Shown: piece after piece, positions 49,440-61,092 of the stretch
Layout: the number at the start of each line of letters is the position of its first letter
Numbering within the stretch: the stretch's first letter is position 1
Source of the DNA: Polytrichum commune
Lineage: Eukaryota; Streptophyta; Polytrichopsida; Polytrichales; Polytrichaceae
Assembly: GCA_950295325.1 (NCBI GenBank)
Contig: OX485803.1
Coordinates: 9,922,001 to 9,986,000, forward strand
Length of the DNA: 64,000 nt
Direction of reading: 5' to 3'
Made by a program: the position numbers and the translations under genes
Notes under the pieces: model-generated
Told to the model about the DNA's origin: nothing
The model's input: the letters and a program-made list of their open reading frames with translations, nothing else
The model's database searches: none

Positions 49440-49700
49440 ATTATCTTTGATTTGGTGTTACATATGAATTTTGCGAGTTTGATTAATAGTTTAACCATTT
49501 TGCGGATGTCGGGGATAGAAAAGGCGTATTCTATACACAGGTAGTGACCTTGTTGAATACTTTAACTTTTTGTTGGAGTGAGGTTGGTGAGAGTAATAGG
49601 GTGGCACTTTGATTTTTGCCATGGTTACTTCTTTTTGGAATGCCCAATTAAGCAATAGGACTAGTTTTATACTAAGATAGGTGTATTGCTTGTTTTGCAA
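49440..49700 (-). mobile_element. LINE fragment related to the 15-kb LINE
   Basis: acatatgaattttgcgagtt, ttttgttggagtgaggttgg and the following G/T-rich stretch resemble 15340-15560 in order and orientation. No intact frame. Confidence 0.45.
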
Positions 49701-50725
49701 TAGGATAGGGATTTGTTGATTTAATATATATGGATGTTGTAAAAGTCACTTGAGGTGTTTATTACATTATAATTTAAACTAGATAGAAATACTTGAGATT
49801 ATTATACCACTAGTATGTATACCTTTGTTTTTCTCTATAATTTTCTTGTGTATAGAGGGTTTTACAGGCGGGGTTTCACTCCCTTGTAGGTACTTTCAAG
49901 GGGGCTATGAAACAATGCACACATTCATTGGATATTCCAAACATTTCATGAATAATCTTGGGATAGACCCAATATATTCTCAAAATGAATTTCAAATACC
50001 ATGTTTTGTCTTGATACTACATTACACATTAAATAGGAACCTATCTATTATCATACTATGACAAAAATAGTCAATCCCATAAGAGACATGAAGTGAAGGT
50101 ATGTCTTTTAAGTTATATTCATCATGATGACCCCAACAACGATATTATGGTAAGTCCAACCCACCAAAGAAGTGATTTATTTGATTCGTTGAATATAATA
50201 AGCTTCCAATTCTAAAATTTCACATCACATGTATATTCTTTGCTTTTCAAGGTCGCTTTTTATGTCCTCCGCTCACCCACTAATTAAATATACTTCATAA
50301 ATGCAGTCATAGTAATGAATTGTAGAAAGGTAGATAGGTAGAACCCACCCTTGAAGCCATGAAGTGTTTTACTATAAAAAATGGAAATTATTTTCAACCA
50401 ACACATATCTAGCGGGAATCTCCAAGTCTAGAGGGAGGAGGGTGATGTTTGGAGGTGTTCCCACCAAAATAGTGAGCAATCACACTAGAGTAATAGGCAA
50501 GTTGTGGTACCACTTCTCACATGTAATAAGTGGGTGCCACAAGTATTATTGGGTTACTAGCCCTACATGGCAATGGACCTTACTCAAATCAAGCTACTAA
50601 ACAAACATTCTATGGAACAACTCTTCTCAAGATCTATCCAACAAGTTATCACCCATACATACCTTCTTATATTGTGTTTAACAACTTGGTGAAACAGGTA
50701 AATAAATATTAATTACCTCCACCAA
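49701..50725. other. Intergenic / 3' flank of the carboxypeptidase gene
   Basis: The part next to 50725 is likely 3' UTR of the minus-strand gene. No other coding exon or repeat is supported. Confidence 0.35.
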
Positions 50726-53700
50726 CTAGCTGGTGATGAGGCCAACCATTTGTAGTGCAGTGCATGGGTTGTCAATAGGAACCTGCATCCACAAGAACTA
50801 CGTCAGACTTCTCTAAAGGAATGAGTTCTACAAACAAAAAATTGAAGAAAACAAAATTTACATACATAATGGATATATCTTTATAGTGCCTTGGATGGAG
50901 GCCACCTCCAAAAGGGATAGTAACCTGCGGGCAAAGAGGCTCTTCATTCATGCTTGCTCCGCTAGGAGCCGACATTTATATCTATCCAAAATGCAATGAA
51001 GACAATGAAGAGTTTTAGTGTCATTTTTCAAATTTATCTTGAAACTTGAGCCGGATTAAAGATCAAGTGACAGAATCCATACATAGTGACCAGCATCCAA
51101 AATCCAATAAAAGGAAAGGTTCTTGTGCTTTTTCACAAAGCCGCCAGTTGACGTGGAGTTGCAGTAGAGCGGTGTTCGACTTTGTTGATTGAACTCACGC
51201 AATCCACCCCACCTGTACTTGAAAGAATCTCTGAGAACACTTGATTGTGGAAAACCAAAATATTTATTCATATATACGAAGGCAAACAATGGATTTTCTG
51301 TCACATGGTATCGCCTATTCTTTATACCACTTGGGTACATATAATGAGGATTTTATAAATTTTTTGAATATCAGCCTCGGCAATGGGTATTTAAGGATGA
51401 TTATTTTTTTGATACCATTCGGGTCTGTACTCTATACATCATCCAAGAACTTCATACTGATGATAGGTTACCCTAGAATCACTATGGTATTAGGATATAA
51501 GTGGACCAAATAATGACTCACATGGTAACCTATACAAAGATTCTCTCATCTTATGAAGATACTTACCAAGTATCAATATTGGATTGGTATTACTATTTTG
51601 ATACTGTTCAGATAATGTTCTTTGATACCATTATCCACGTTGTATTATAAAAAACAATGTATTTCACCTATTAACTGATCTGACATTGGCATGCACCCCA
51701 TCCGCACAGTAAAGTAGAAAATTATTGGCACACTAAAGAAAAAAAATGCTTAGGAGATGAAATCGTACTTCAATCTTTGCACCCAAGCCTCTGTACCGGG
51801 TGTTGAGCAGATCAGGTCTAACTGCAACCGCCATTACATCAAACATCACTTGTAAGTATGGACTTAGTAATAATTTCGAATTAACTATTCTTTTTTAGCA
51901 GAGCATTTATCTTCCCCAGCACTCTTACAGTACAAGATTGATGTATTTGGGTGTCAATTAAACCAGTTTTTGTTGCACTGCATTTATTGAGGATAATGTG
52001 AGATCCACTGGTGAAGAGGATCACCTGACCACTGTAGATGGCTACTTTCACCCCAAGCTCCAGCAGTTCATCCACCTGCATGGAAATGAAGTTAACCCTC
52101 CTTCCATTAAGCTCAGTGGGAAAATCCAAATTTTGTGAAGTGAACATCACAAACTAGATAAACTACTGCAGAGAAGACGAGCCAATCAGTTCTGTATTTC
52201 ATAGAACCTTACAAAATGGATTGTATCTTTCATGAAGTCACTTGTCAGTGCCTGAAACACTGCGTTTGATGATGTCTCCCATCTGGCTCATGAAGTTGAA
52301 CACAAACCAGGGAGTATAAGCATATTGAAATCTTTGATAGCAGAAATCTTGAAAAAAACTAAAGCATTTTTATATAAATTATAAATAAAAAGAAAATCAA
52401 AAAATCAATTTATACACTCTTCACAAGAATACATGTTTGTCCTCAAATTGGGGGTTCATCTAGTAATTAGCACTAGGTTCATGTTACTAAGGGTAAGAGC
52501 AACTCCTATGGTCACTTGAGAATGATTCTCTCAATAATCGGCTCTTAAGAGCTTTTTTTAGGGCAGGGCCACATGCTCATCATACCACCCACAAAGTGCA
52601 AATGCTTCCTAAGTCCTTTAATGCATGATTATTGAGAAAGAGGTACCCCTCTAGAGGGCCTCTAAACCCCAATCCACTTGCAAAAATTGAGAGTGGAAGG
52701 ACTTTAGAGAATTGTCTCTTCATAAATAGTGTGCTATGATTTATGACATATATATATATATAGATGTGGATAGAATTTATGTGTGAGATGAGGATGCAAC
52801 ATTGGTCCAAACACTTCTAAAGCTCATGATTGAGAGAATCATTTTACAATGACCATAGGAGTTGCACTAAGTAGAGTTTTTCAAGAGTTTCTCTCAGAAA
52901 GGAAAGAGTACTAGACGGCAGTGGTAAGCTCAAGCAATTTTATTGACCTCTCTACTCCTGATTAAATACGAGGAGGCACATTATCACCCGTAATTGATGG
53001 CCTTGCCCTAGCCTGACCACTACGCCCAATATTGGGCATGTGTCACTCTGCCAACAACCATAGTAGGCCCCCAAATATACCTACCTCACCGCTACCACAA
53101 CTTGGTAGGTTGGCGCCTACTACAACCTGTTGTAAGGCTCCTCGCATCCATTACCTAGTTCATAATAAGGTTTATGGATGTTATTCAATTCGTTTTTCAT
53201 ATTCTCCAACTTCTACGAATTAGATTTACACAACAAAACTTGTGTTGCATTAGCAAGTCTACAATGAAGCATCAACAAAAATCGGACCTCCCCTAATTTA
53301 GTTATGGTTATTGGAAGTTCATAATGTTGATTCCTTAATTGAATACATAGGCCTTCTTAATTGTGTTCACTATTGATTGTGGAGTAGTTGATACAATTTA
53401 AAATTGATACTATTTATGTAATTTAGTGTCACATGCATAATAGTGTCACTTACCCTATTTTTGAGGCGTATCCTATGTTACACTAATGATCAACAACTTC
53501 AACATTAGTGTCACCTCATGACACCTGGCATTCACATGCGCTTACTAATATCTAGGCATGAGTATGTTCAATAGTGTTATAAGGTGTATGCCTATGTTAC
53601 ACAATGATCTACAAGCAAACTAAAGTGTAAACAAATGGCGCTTGGCATTAGTATGCCCAACGATATCTTCCTCTTGCATACTTAAATGTAAACACATGAC

Positions 53701-56700
53701 ACATGCCATTAGTATGCTCAATAATATCTTCCCCTAAAATGCAAAAGTATCACCTCAAGTATACCAATTTGCTACGCTAAATGTCATAATGTAGTAATTT
53801 CACGTAGGGAAGTTACGTATGTTGAAGAATAGTATCATATTTAGCGATTAGCAGACGTGACACTTTGAGACCTCTAGGCATCTGGTTTAGGCCCTCTGCA
53901 AATAGTGTATGTGACACTAAATACCATAAATGGTGTAGTTCAATCTCTTTTGAACATCATGCGTGGTTTGGTGACCCAATCAAACATAGGTGTCCAAAAA
54001 GTAAGCCAATAACACCCACCTACATGCCTTTGCTGAGAAATTGAGGGGAGAAAGTAAAGAGGTTATTGTAAGTAAGGACTTACTGCACGCTCGGTGGAAT
54101 GATGCCCAGCTTTGTCCTGACAACAGTGTTCATAGTGTCAGCCAGTGATAGAACATGTGATGTGTCAAGGTTCCCAAAGCCACGGGGAAACTGATGCTCT
54201 GGGTTTCTTGCCTCCGCCTGCTCCCATCCTAATGACATACCAGTCACAGATTCAGCTGCAGTTGCCGCTTCGTCCGCATAGAGTATGTTGTAAAAGTTCT
54301 GCCCTTTCCATGAAACAAGTTCAATACTTGAGATGGTTTCTTAAGTGATGTGTTTAAGCAAAGTGGGAATACCACCAAATTGCAATTCAAGAATTGAGCC
54401 TTCCTAAGGGCCTCTTTCGAAAGTTCTTAGTATCTACACTGAATATTATATATAGTGTCACTTACACAGTGCTATAACTCTTTACTATACTTCTCATTTT
54501 CCCCAACAAAGGTCAAATTGGTTGTTTGGAAATTACAGAATATTAACGTCTTTAATTGGTAAAAATTTACATTAATAGCAAATAGTTATAGCATTGCATA
54601 ATTCTAAATATTAAGTGACGCTAAATACATATTCAGTGTACCAAATCCATGGCCCCCCTTTGCCCTCCCTCTTGGCTTTCAAAGCTTGAATTATTTTGGG
54701 TGGCCCTCCAAGTGTGGCAACATCTTGCCACGATTGCTTGCCACAATGACATCTTTCTCACCCGCTCTGGTTTTTGGAACCTTGCCTTTCTTGGCAATTT
54801 CAATAGTTGCAACCCCATTGTGTTCCAAAACCCTGTAACTTCAACTTTCGTACCCCATGCCACATGGACACGTGGTCGTCTCCACGCCACATATTATAAC
54901 CACTTCATGGCTGGGCAACCCATTTCGAATCTTTATTTGGACTCGTGTCCATTCAGCTCCCAATCGGCATTGCGAGCCTAGAATACCTCTCTGGATCTTC
55001 TTTCTAATTGAATCGGAATAAACATGTGCAAAGTACTAATCTTTTTCCTATCACATGACACATCTCATTTTTGAACTCTCTTAATGTCAATTGATTGACT
55101 GGTAACACAGATAAGTTAAGGAAAGTGAGAACAGGAGAATGGGACGGTGCCCACCACTTGGTTGCTAAGTTTGGAGACAACTTGTGACACATTCTCCCAT
55201 GACTGTGTTGCATTTTCATACTGCCCATTATGAACAAGCTCAGCCGTACGGTGAACACCCCTGCGCAGAATATATAAAATACTTTACTCAGACCTCCTCC
55301 ATGTGTAGGGTTTAGGGTTTAGGGTTTAAGGTTAAAGGTTTAGGTAGATAATCAGTAGAGGTTCATCATTGCAGTTCTTTGAAGAAATTGATGACGTGCC
55401 AGAATTGAAGCAGAATTTGGAAATTTTGTTCAGGCCAGCCTAAGAATAAGTGCACATCAAGAGACTAACTTAAATTTGAGTTAGATAAAGCATGAATCTC
55501 TAGAAGGAAAAAGTTGAAGGGACAGGAGAAGTACTCATTGACAAGCGCCGCACCACTTGCATCTAAACGAGAATTGGTCTGCAAAAAGCTCCCCCATGAA
55601 TACTGCACCAATACATACACCCAATTCAAAAAAATCACTAGATTGAAGCATCAAATTTCCTCCACCTTTGAGATTCCATTTTTTGTGTACATCCTTGGAG
55701 CTGATCACTAGAATCTTATGTAGGTAAGAATCAATAAGATTTATACATAAAGTTTCTGAGTCAAACTCCGGTGACTTGGCTAAAATGTGACTTGGTGATC
55801 CAAGTTAAGGCTCAAAATTAACATACTAAAACTTGGGTGAGACCAGGTTATGAAAACCGTCTTTCTAGCTTGTCATACTAGGATTGGTGAGCCAAACTAG
55901 CCTTGCAGAGGCCGAGCTGCGATTTAGGACAGCGGGTACTATGGGTCAGACCGTAGTGGAGATCCCAAATTTCTCTCCAAATCTTATGGATTGAAAGAGG
56001 AGGTCCAAGGAGGTCCAAGGAGTTTCACCCATGTTTCAAAAGTAGACTCCAACACACTGAAGAAACTCTAATTAGCTCTTACTTAAAAAAGTCCTTCAAA
56101 GGGGCACCAAACCTACATTGTGCTATCCGATCACACTAGTTACAGATGGACCTCTTGAGTTTGAGACATGACCGGTTCAAGTTCAAGATTTCAGGCAAAT
56201 TGCCGATCATTTTGGAGGACTCTATAGAATGAATAGATAGACATCCCGGCCTTTCATGGAGGCAAGCGTGAATGAAGAGTCACTTTGCCTGTGGGCTACT
56301 TCCACCTTTTGGTGGTGGACTCTAATCTATAGAATATACCTTAAATTAACAAAAGAAACCGAAAGATACCAACATGGAAACACTTGGATCTCAACTGATT
56401 TTACCCAAAATCTCCCCAGACTTATAAGGGACTTTGTGAATAACTCTAAAGTTCAATGAAGGAATAGTAATGACAAACCACATGTAACCTTCTGAGAACA
56501 TGTACTACATACTAAGAAGCATAACATTACTTATCACTTAGTGCTCGTTCACTGGGCCTTCAAAATATAACAGTCAGATGCTCGGGAAGTTGTGCAGGGA
56601 GACTCAGATTTTAACAGAGCTCCCAGCATCCAACTGTTATATTCCAAGGGCCCACATTGTTGAGTAATGTTATGAGGGATTTTCCAAGAGAATCTTGTTT

Positions 56701-59700
56701 TAAAAAGTTACCTTCACCTACATGCCTTTCAAATACATAGAAGCAAATTACTAATGCAGATCCTTACCATGGAGTCAAGCGGAGATACCCAAGTGTCCCC
56801 AAGAGCAATGCCTGCATCATACACCAGATTTCAGAAACCAAACAGATGCATCCATTCTTAAGATGTACTTTTAATTAAGGTAGATGGGCCTTATTTTGTT
56901 GTTGTTACTACTCAGATTTGCAAGGTTGAAATTATTGTGCGTCCACGTATCTGAAGAAGCCAGGGCAATCCCAAAAAGTTTTGGAGCTAATCTCAGATTG
57001 TTATCAATTATTAAAGTCCTCTAACAGTGAGCCATAAGGAGGCCACATAGGTTCCACACCTCCCCCCCTCCCCCAATTATGTTTGCTATTGAGCCTAGAA
57101 TGGTGAACAAATTTTGAACATGTAGTCCAATCTCTTTTAAACACATGTTTTGGTGTCCATGCTTAGATCCGCACCCAACCATCCACCACTCAGATATAGG
57201 TGTCCAAATTAAGAAAAGTAACCGAATTAGGCCCCCTTACCTGATATGAAAGACTGGATTTCTAGGAATACCCATCAGTTTCCTATATTAGCCCACAATT
57301 AATCTAATGGTAAAAACACACCTTCAAGTTTGAGGTCCAGTTTTTTAGCTGCAACAGCCTTGTAGATCAGAACCCCCAGCTCACTTGCAAACTTGCCACC
57401 ATATGACTCACAGAAAACAAAGAATGGACGTGTGCTCAGATCGGGTCGAAGTTTCGCAAGCTTCTGAAGGAAGCGAAGGAGGTCATGGGCAACTTCATGA
57501 TTGTTGGTTGCTAGTAAGGAAGGATCATCAACATAGCTGAAACCTGGAATTGACATTTTCCTGTTCAAAACCAACAAACAACAATTGACAAGTATCTAAA
57601 TTTGCAATATATTCTATAAACATTTCATCTCTTACCCCAACCATCAAACATGCTCTTTGCAGTCATATGAAGATGCCATTTTCATCACCTGGCAAGTGCT
57701 TAAATCAGGACTTATAATAAAATCAGATTTGGAAAACACAGCAGGGAGTGCACCTGTACCAACTGGATTCTCCTGTACACCCAAAAACATTCCAAAACAG
57801 CAGCAATTCAGAATTATGTATGTGGTTAGCATGCTAGGCACCACATTTAAAAGATAGACATAGAAAACAAATTTTGATAGCAAGTACTACAAGAGATAAG
57901 AGTCCCAGGTGAAAGCAGGATTAAAGTTTCAACTTAAGGAGATGATATCTCAAGGGTTTTAAGAATTTTGAATTCCTCTGGGGTTTTTACCAGTGTTGGA
58001 CAAGTATTGTGTTTTTTTGGATACCATTCGGGTATCTAAAATGAGGATTCCGCATTTTTTGATACCAGTGGGGTATGGGTATTTGACGCTATTTGTGTTC
58101 CCAATACCATTCAAGTCTATATACCATGCAAGAACCTTCAGACTTAAGTAAATATCAATATGGTTTAGAATGGTATTGACCCAAATAATAACTCAGGTAT
58201 ACAAACACACTCCCACCTTGAGATACCCACCAAATATCAATATTTGACTGGTATCGCAATTTTGATATCCACGGGTAGGTTCTTTGATGCCATAATTGAT
58301 ATTGACTATTGAAACCATGCCATTCACCTATTGTACCACTCCAACATTGGTATTTTACTAGAAAAGAATTGGAAGAATGAGGATGGTGCTATTATTATTA
58401 CCACAAATATAAGGTCTGCCTTCTCAGTCCAGGCATATTGGCGGGGACGAAGCTGTGAGTCCAAGGGACCCATTTCAGAAAAGTCACCAACACCTACACC
58501 AGATCCTCCCTGTACCATATTACAGAATATTTCACCCCTTTGTCACAAATCTGTAAATTTACATAACTTATCAACATTGTGTTTACATTGATTCAATCAC
58601 ATCAAACTACAACATTGAATCCTTCCAAACACAGGGTTGTAATTTTAATCTTTTGTTTTCAGTAATTTATGGTTGCAAGACACAAAAGGTTCAATCTTGA
58701 ATGTTAAGTGCATCACTAGCTAAATGTCGATGACTTAGCACTGACAACAAGACTAACTCAACATCAAACGCTGGTCACTTGCATTTTGAGACGAGCGACT
58801 TCCTCCTCATGTTCTGAATAGCAAAAGAGTCTCTCTTAATCCATGCAATAAATGTGGGTTGATAATTCAAGTTCTGGATGCCATTTTTCTCCTTTTATGA
58901 TTATTTGCAACACTTGTATGATGCTTCTCATATTTACAGGATTTCTGATTGAAATGTATCAATCGGTTTCAAATTAGGGTTTAACTCAGTAGTTGCCTAA
59001 CTGAGTCCTACTGTTTAGTGAAGTTCACTATGCATCATTGAAGCTGCATAGAGAAGTTCCTGTCTCTTGTATTATTTACTACAAATTTGACAAGAAATAA
59101 CAATGACTTACCGGACCCCTTGCAGCCACAATATGATTGGAAGATGAGATGAGCTGTTGTTAGAAGATGCATGACTTGCAGTGCTTCGGTACCACCACCA
59201 AAACATATGCGCCCCTGCATTTACAAATCATAACATTCTTTTAGCCTTATATGTTCACACCCCTAGATGAGGAATCAAAAGCCATGGCAGCAAGAATAAT
59301 AATGGGAGGATTTCATACACATTAAGGTATATAGGTGTTATTGGGTTACATTTGCTAATCGGACCCCTATATTTGATCGGTATGTGGTTAGCTAAGGATC
59401 AAAGAACAAACACCATAAAGACACATGATGTGTAAAAGAGGTTGGAGTACGTCTTCAAACTTTATCAACTTGTCCACACTCAATAGTGAACATAGCTGGG
59501 AGGACCTATATATTCAGTTAAGTAATCAACAAACATGCACTTTCAATATCCATAACTAAAGAAGGGGAGGTACGATTCTCAATCTGGTTTTTTGTTGATT
59601 TTGGATCACAGATTTGTTTCCGCAACACAAATTTGAAGACGTACATCTGATAGATAAAAGAAGGAAGGACAAGAAAAACCAACCGAATAACACCCGCATA

Positions 59701-60419
59701 CCTTACATCGAATACAGTACTCACCCCTAAAATGCAACACTATCACATGTAACCCATAAATTTCGCATTGACAAACTTGTTCGCTCCAGACATGCTTATA
59801 AGGTGCTTGAGCTTGAGCTTGAGCATGTCTGGAGCTCAACTTGCAAGTTTGGTGGGCCAATTTTAAAAAAGATTATTAGGGTTCAGCCCTTCCTTACATG
59901 CATGTGGGCAGGCTAATAAGATGATGCAGGAGCTTTGGTTCCTCCTGTTTTTAGATTGATTCTCAACTTGTTTTGATCGGACTTGGAAATTGTCCAAGTT
60001 CGAGCTTCAACTAGGAAAATCAATGCAAAAACAGGAGGAACCAAAACATGCTGCACCATCTTATAAGCCTGCCCAATCTTATAAGCCTGCCCAGAATGTA
60101 AGGTAGGGCTAAAGTTCTTTTACCTTGGCCACCAAACTTGTAAACTTGAGATTCAGCTCAAACCTATGTGTGGCTGGATTGCAGCTCGCACAGGTATAAC
60201 AAGGTTGCTAGGTTCAGATTTAGCTAGTGTTGAAATTGAAGTGTGTAGACCTAATTCCAGTCACTCACCCTGCCGAACATCGATATAACCCCATTGTTCA
60301 CTGCCATCTTTAGTTCGAGCGGTCCGTGCCTTAGCCTCTGCCAACACAAAAAGAGTAAAACAGATCCCTGCCACAATGAATGTCCGCCATGGCCTGCACT
60401 CATCCACCTTCATCTCCAT
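50726..60419 (-). CDS. Serine carboxypeptidase-like protein, SCPL51 type (peptidase family S10), with a possible frameshift
   Basis: Fourteen exons on the minus strand: 60419-60269, 59214-59112, 58509-58402, 57772-57754 (19-nt microexon), 57543-57322, 56811-56768, 55602-55535, 55260-55155, 54298-54084, 52282-52213, 52075-52025, 51821-51769, 51212-51083 and 50782-50726. The product, about 465 aa, is secreted or vacuolar: a signal peptide (FIVAGICFTLFVLAEAKA) follows ATG 60419. The resemblance is to plant SCPL51 and animal retinoid-inducible carboxypeptidase: WGYIDVR, FWWWYRS, ENPVGTGFSYVDD, GDTWVSP and YWILDAGHYVPID. The catalytic triad is complete: Ser in CESYGGK (about 174), Asp in SGQLDLIC (about 388), His in DAGHYV (about 446). 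Exon 2 is one base short: LWLQG is followed by a shifted frame where the family has GGPG (run of four C at 59116-59119). A weak in-frame donor four bases earlier could bypass it. It may be a young pseudogene, an assembly error or a modified but expressed gene. Confidence 0.9.
51290..51650. repeat. Dispersed repeat family F6, copy 3 (inverted, carboxypeptidase intron)
   Basis: tttttttgataccattcggg and following words match 57965-58345, and the reverse complement matches 5590-5895. Lies between the two exons that encode the end of the catalytic domain. Confidence 0.6.
52497..52867. mobile_element. Tourist-like MITE, family F8 (371 bp) with TAA target duplication
   Basis: GAGCAACTCCTATGGTCACT at the left is mirrored by aatgaccataggagttgcac at the right, and pairing continues through gattctctcaat. 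TAA flanks both ends (52494-52496 and 52868-52870). The 3-bp TAA duplication and the start GAGCAACTCC relate it to the PIF/Harbinger element (GAGCATCCCC). It sits in a carboxypeptidase intron. Confidence 0.88.
52965..53165. repeat. Dispersed repeat family F10, copy 2 (carboxypeptidase intron)
   Basis: Shares tacctacctcac, acttggtaggttgg and gcatccattacctagttc, in order, with 32145-32300. Confidence 0.55.
53400..53935. repeat. Dispersed repeat family F5, copy 2 (carboxypeptidase intron)
   Basis: Aligns with 24655-25175 in the same orientation; see that entry for shared words. An F7 fragment (about 53935-54030) follows directly. Confidence 0.75.
54435..54641. mobile_element. MITE-like element, family F4, copy 2 (207 bp, carboxypeptidase intron)
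   Basis: CTACACTGAATATTATATAT at the left is mirrored at the right by aatacatattcagtgta. gtgtcacttac and gtaagtgacgc-type words add to the arms. Non-coding. Confidence 0.7.
55306..55345. repeat. Interstitial telomere-like repeat (TTTAGGG)n
   Basis: Three TTTAGGG units plus diverged TTAAGG units, about 45 bp from the nearest carboxypeptidase exon. TTTAGGG is the plant telomere unit. Confidence 0.85.
57090..57240. repeat. Dispersed repeat family F7, inverted copy (carboxypeptidase intron)
   Basis: aatctcttttaaacacatg, gcttagatccgcaccc and cactcagatataggtgtcc match, inverted, the copies at 42190-42375 and 62700-62870. Confidence 0.55.
57754..57772 (-). other. 19-nt microexon of the carboxypeptidase gene
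   Basis: Encodes ENPVGT plus one base of Gly, between an acceptor (gtacag) and a donor (gtgcac). The codons fill exactly the gap between exon 3 (...DLIFV) and exon 5 (FSYVDD...), restoring the conserved NPVGTGFS motif, so the call is firm despite the size. Confidence 0.85.
57965..58345. repeat. Dispersed repeat family F6, copy 4 (inverted, carboxypeptidase intron)
   Basis: gataccattcgggtatctaa, tttttgataccagtggggta and ttcaagtctatataccatg match 51290-51650 and, inverted, 30380-30652. Confidence 0.65.
59335..59515. repeat. Dispersed repeat family F7 copy (carboxypeptidase intron 1)
   Basis: ggaccccta-tatttgatcgg, agacacatgatgtg and gggaggacctatata words match the other F7 copies in order. 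Lies about 120 bp from exon 2. Confidence 0.5.
59783..60160. repeat. Large fold-back in carboxypeptidase intron 1
   Basis: The left arm (about 59831-59967) pairs with the right arm (about 60012-60160): aagtttggtgg / ccaccaaactt, gtgggcaggct / agcctgccca, and ggttcctcctgttttt / aaaaacaggaggaacc. The loop has its own small hairpin. Next to the left arm, GCTCCAGACATGCT (59783) pairs exactly with AGCATGTCTGGAGC (59822-59835) around GAGCTT repeats. The transcript of this intron would form a stem of over 100 bp. Confidence 0.8.
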
Positions 60420-60975
60420 CTCCAACAAATTTCTGAAAATTTGTTGATGTTTCTGCACACAAAAGATTATATATGAATTTTTTACAAACTTAAGAGAGAT
60501 GAACTTAATCCCTCTAATTGTCTTCCATGGACCTTCTAAACTCCAGAAATATCCTATCCTCCATGGTCACCCGGCCCCCAACTACATTTCACCTCATATC
60601 TGTAACTATACTGGTCACATGATCAAGGAAACTGTGATTTTCTCGACCGCTTCGAGAACTCTGACACACACCCCAAAAATCCCAAAAAAATATTTGCACT
60701 GAAATCAGAAGACTGTAGGGACAGCAACCCCCAACATGTAGAGTAAGTTCAGTTGCATGTGATGACAGGTATATCTATACAAGTAACGTTGAAGACATAT
60801 TATGATTTCCAAACTACTGCAGGCAGTCTTCATGATGTCATCAAAATGCAAACTTGGCTATGGGTTACCTACACAGAATTACCTAAGATTTAGAGTGCAT
60901 GAACACTTCCATGAGTTGTGAAGTCTAATTCATCTTCGTCAACACGAGAGGAAGATGATCAACATTGGTAATATG
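60420..60975 (-). promoter_or_regulatory. 5' flank of the carboxypeptidase gene
   Basis: Upstream (minus strand) of ATG 60419. The frame stays open to 60458 but without a further ATG. I cannot place the transcription start or a TATA box. Confidence 0.3.
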
Positions 60976-60988
60976 TGTTCCAATTAGA

Positions 60989-61079
60989 CATTACCTTGGG
61001 GTGTGGCTTAGGATGTCTTACGAACAGACACTCTATTCACTCCGGCCCCTAAAAGGGGCCGGAGTTCTTCTTCTTCTTC
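60989..61079. mobile_element. Short SINE-like insertion with 13-bp target duplication
   Basis: TGTTCCAATTAGA occurs at 60976-60988 and again at 61080-61092, flanking 91 bp. The insert ends in a TTC repeat and contains a perfect hairpin, CTCCGGCCCC/AAAA-type loop/GGGGCCGGAG, at 61040-61064. Long target duplications plus a simple-repeat tail are typical of LINE-driven retrotransposition; no A/B box is certain. Confidence 0.55.
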
Positions 61080-61092
61080 TGTTCCAATTAGA

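Noticed and set aside
57644-57753. Continuation of the microexon frame (ENPVGTGALPAV...)
   Set aside because: A donor at 57753 joins the motif to FSYVDD in the next exon, matching the family; the read-through frame matches nothing.
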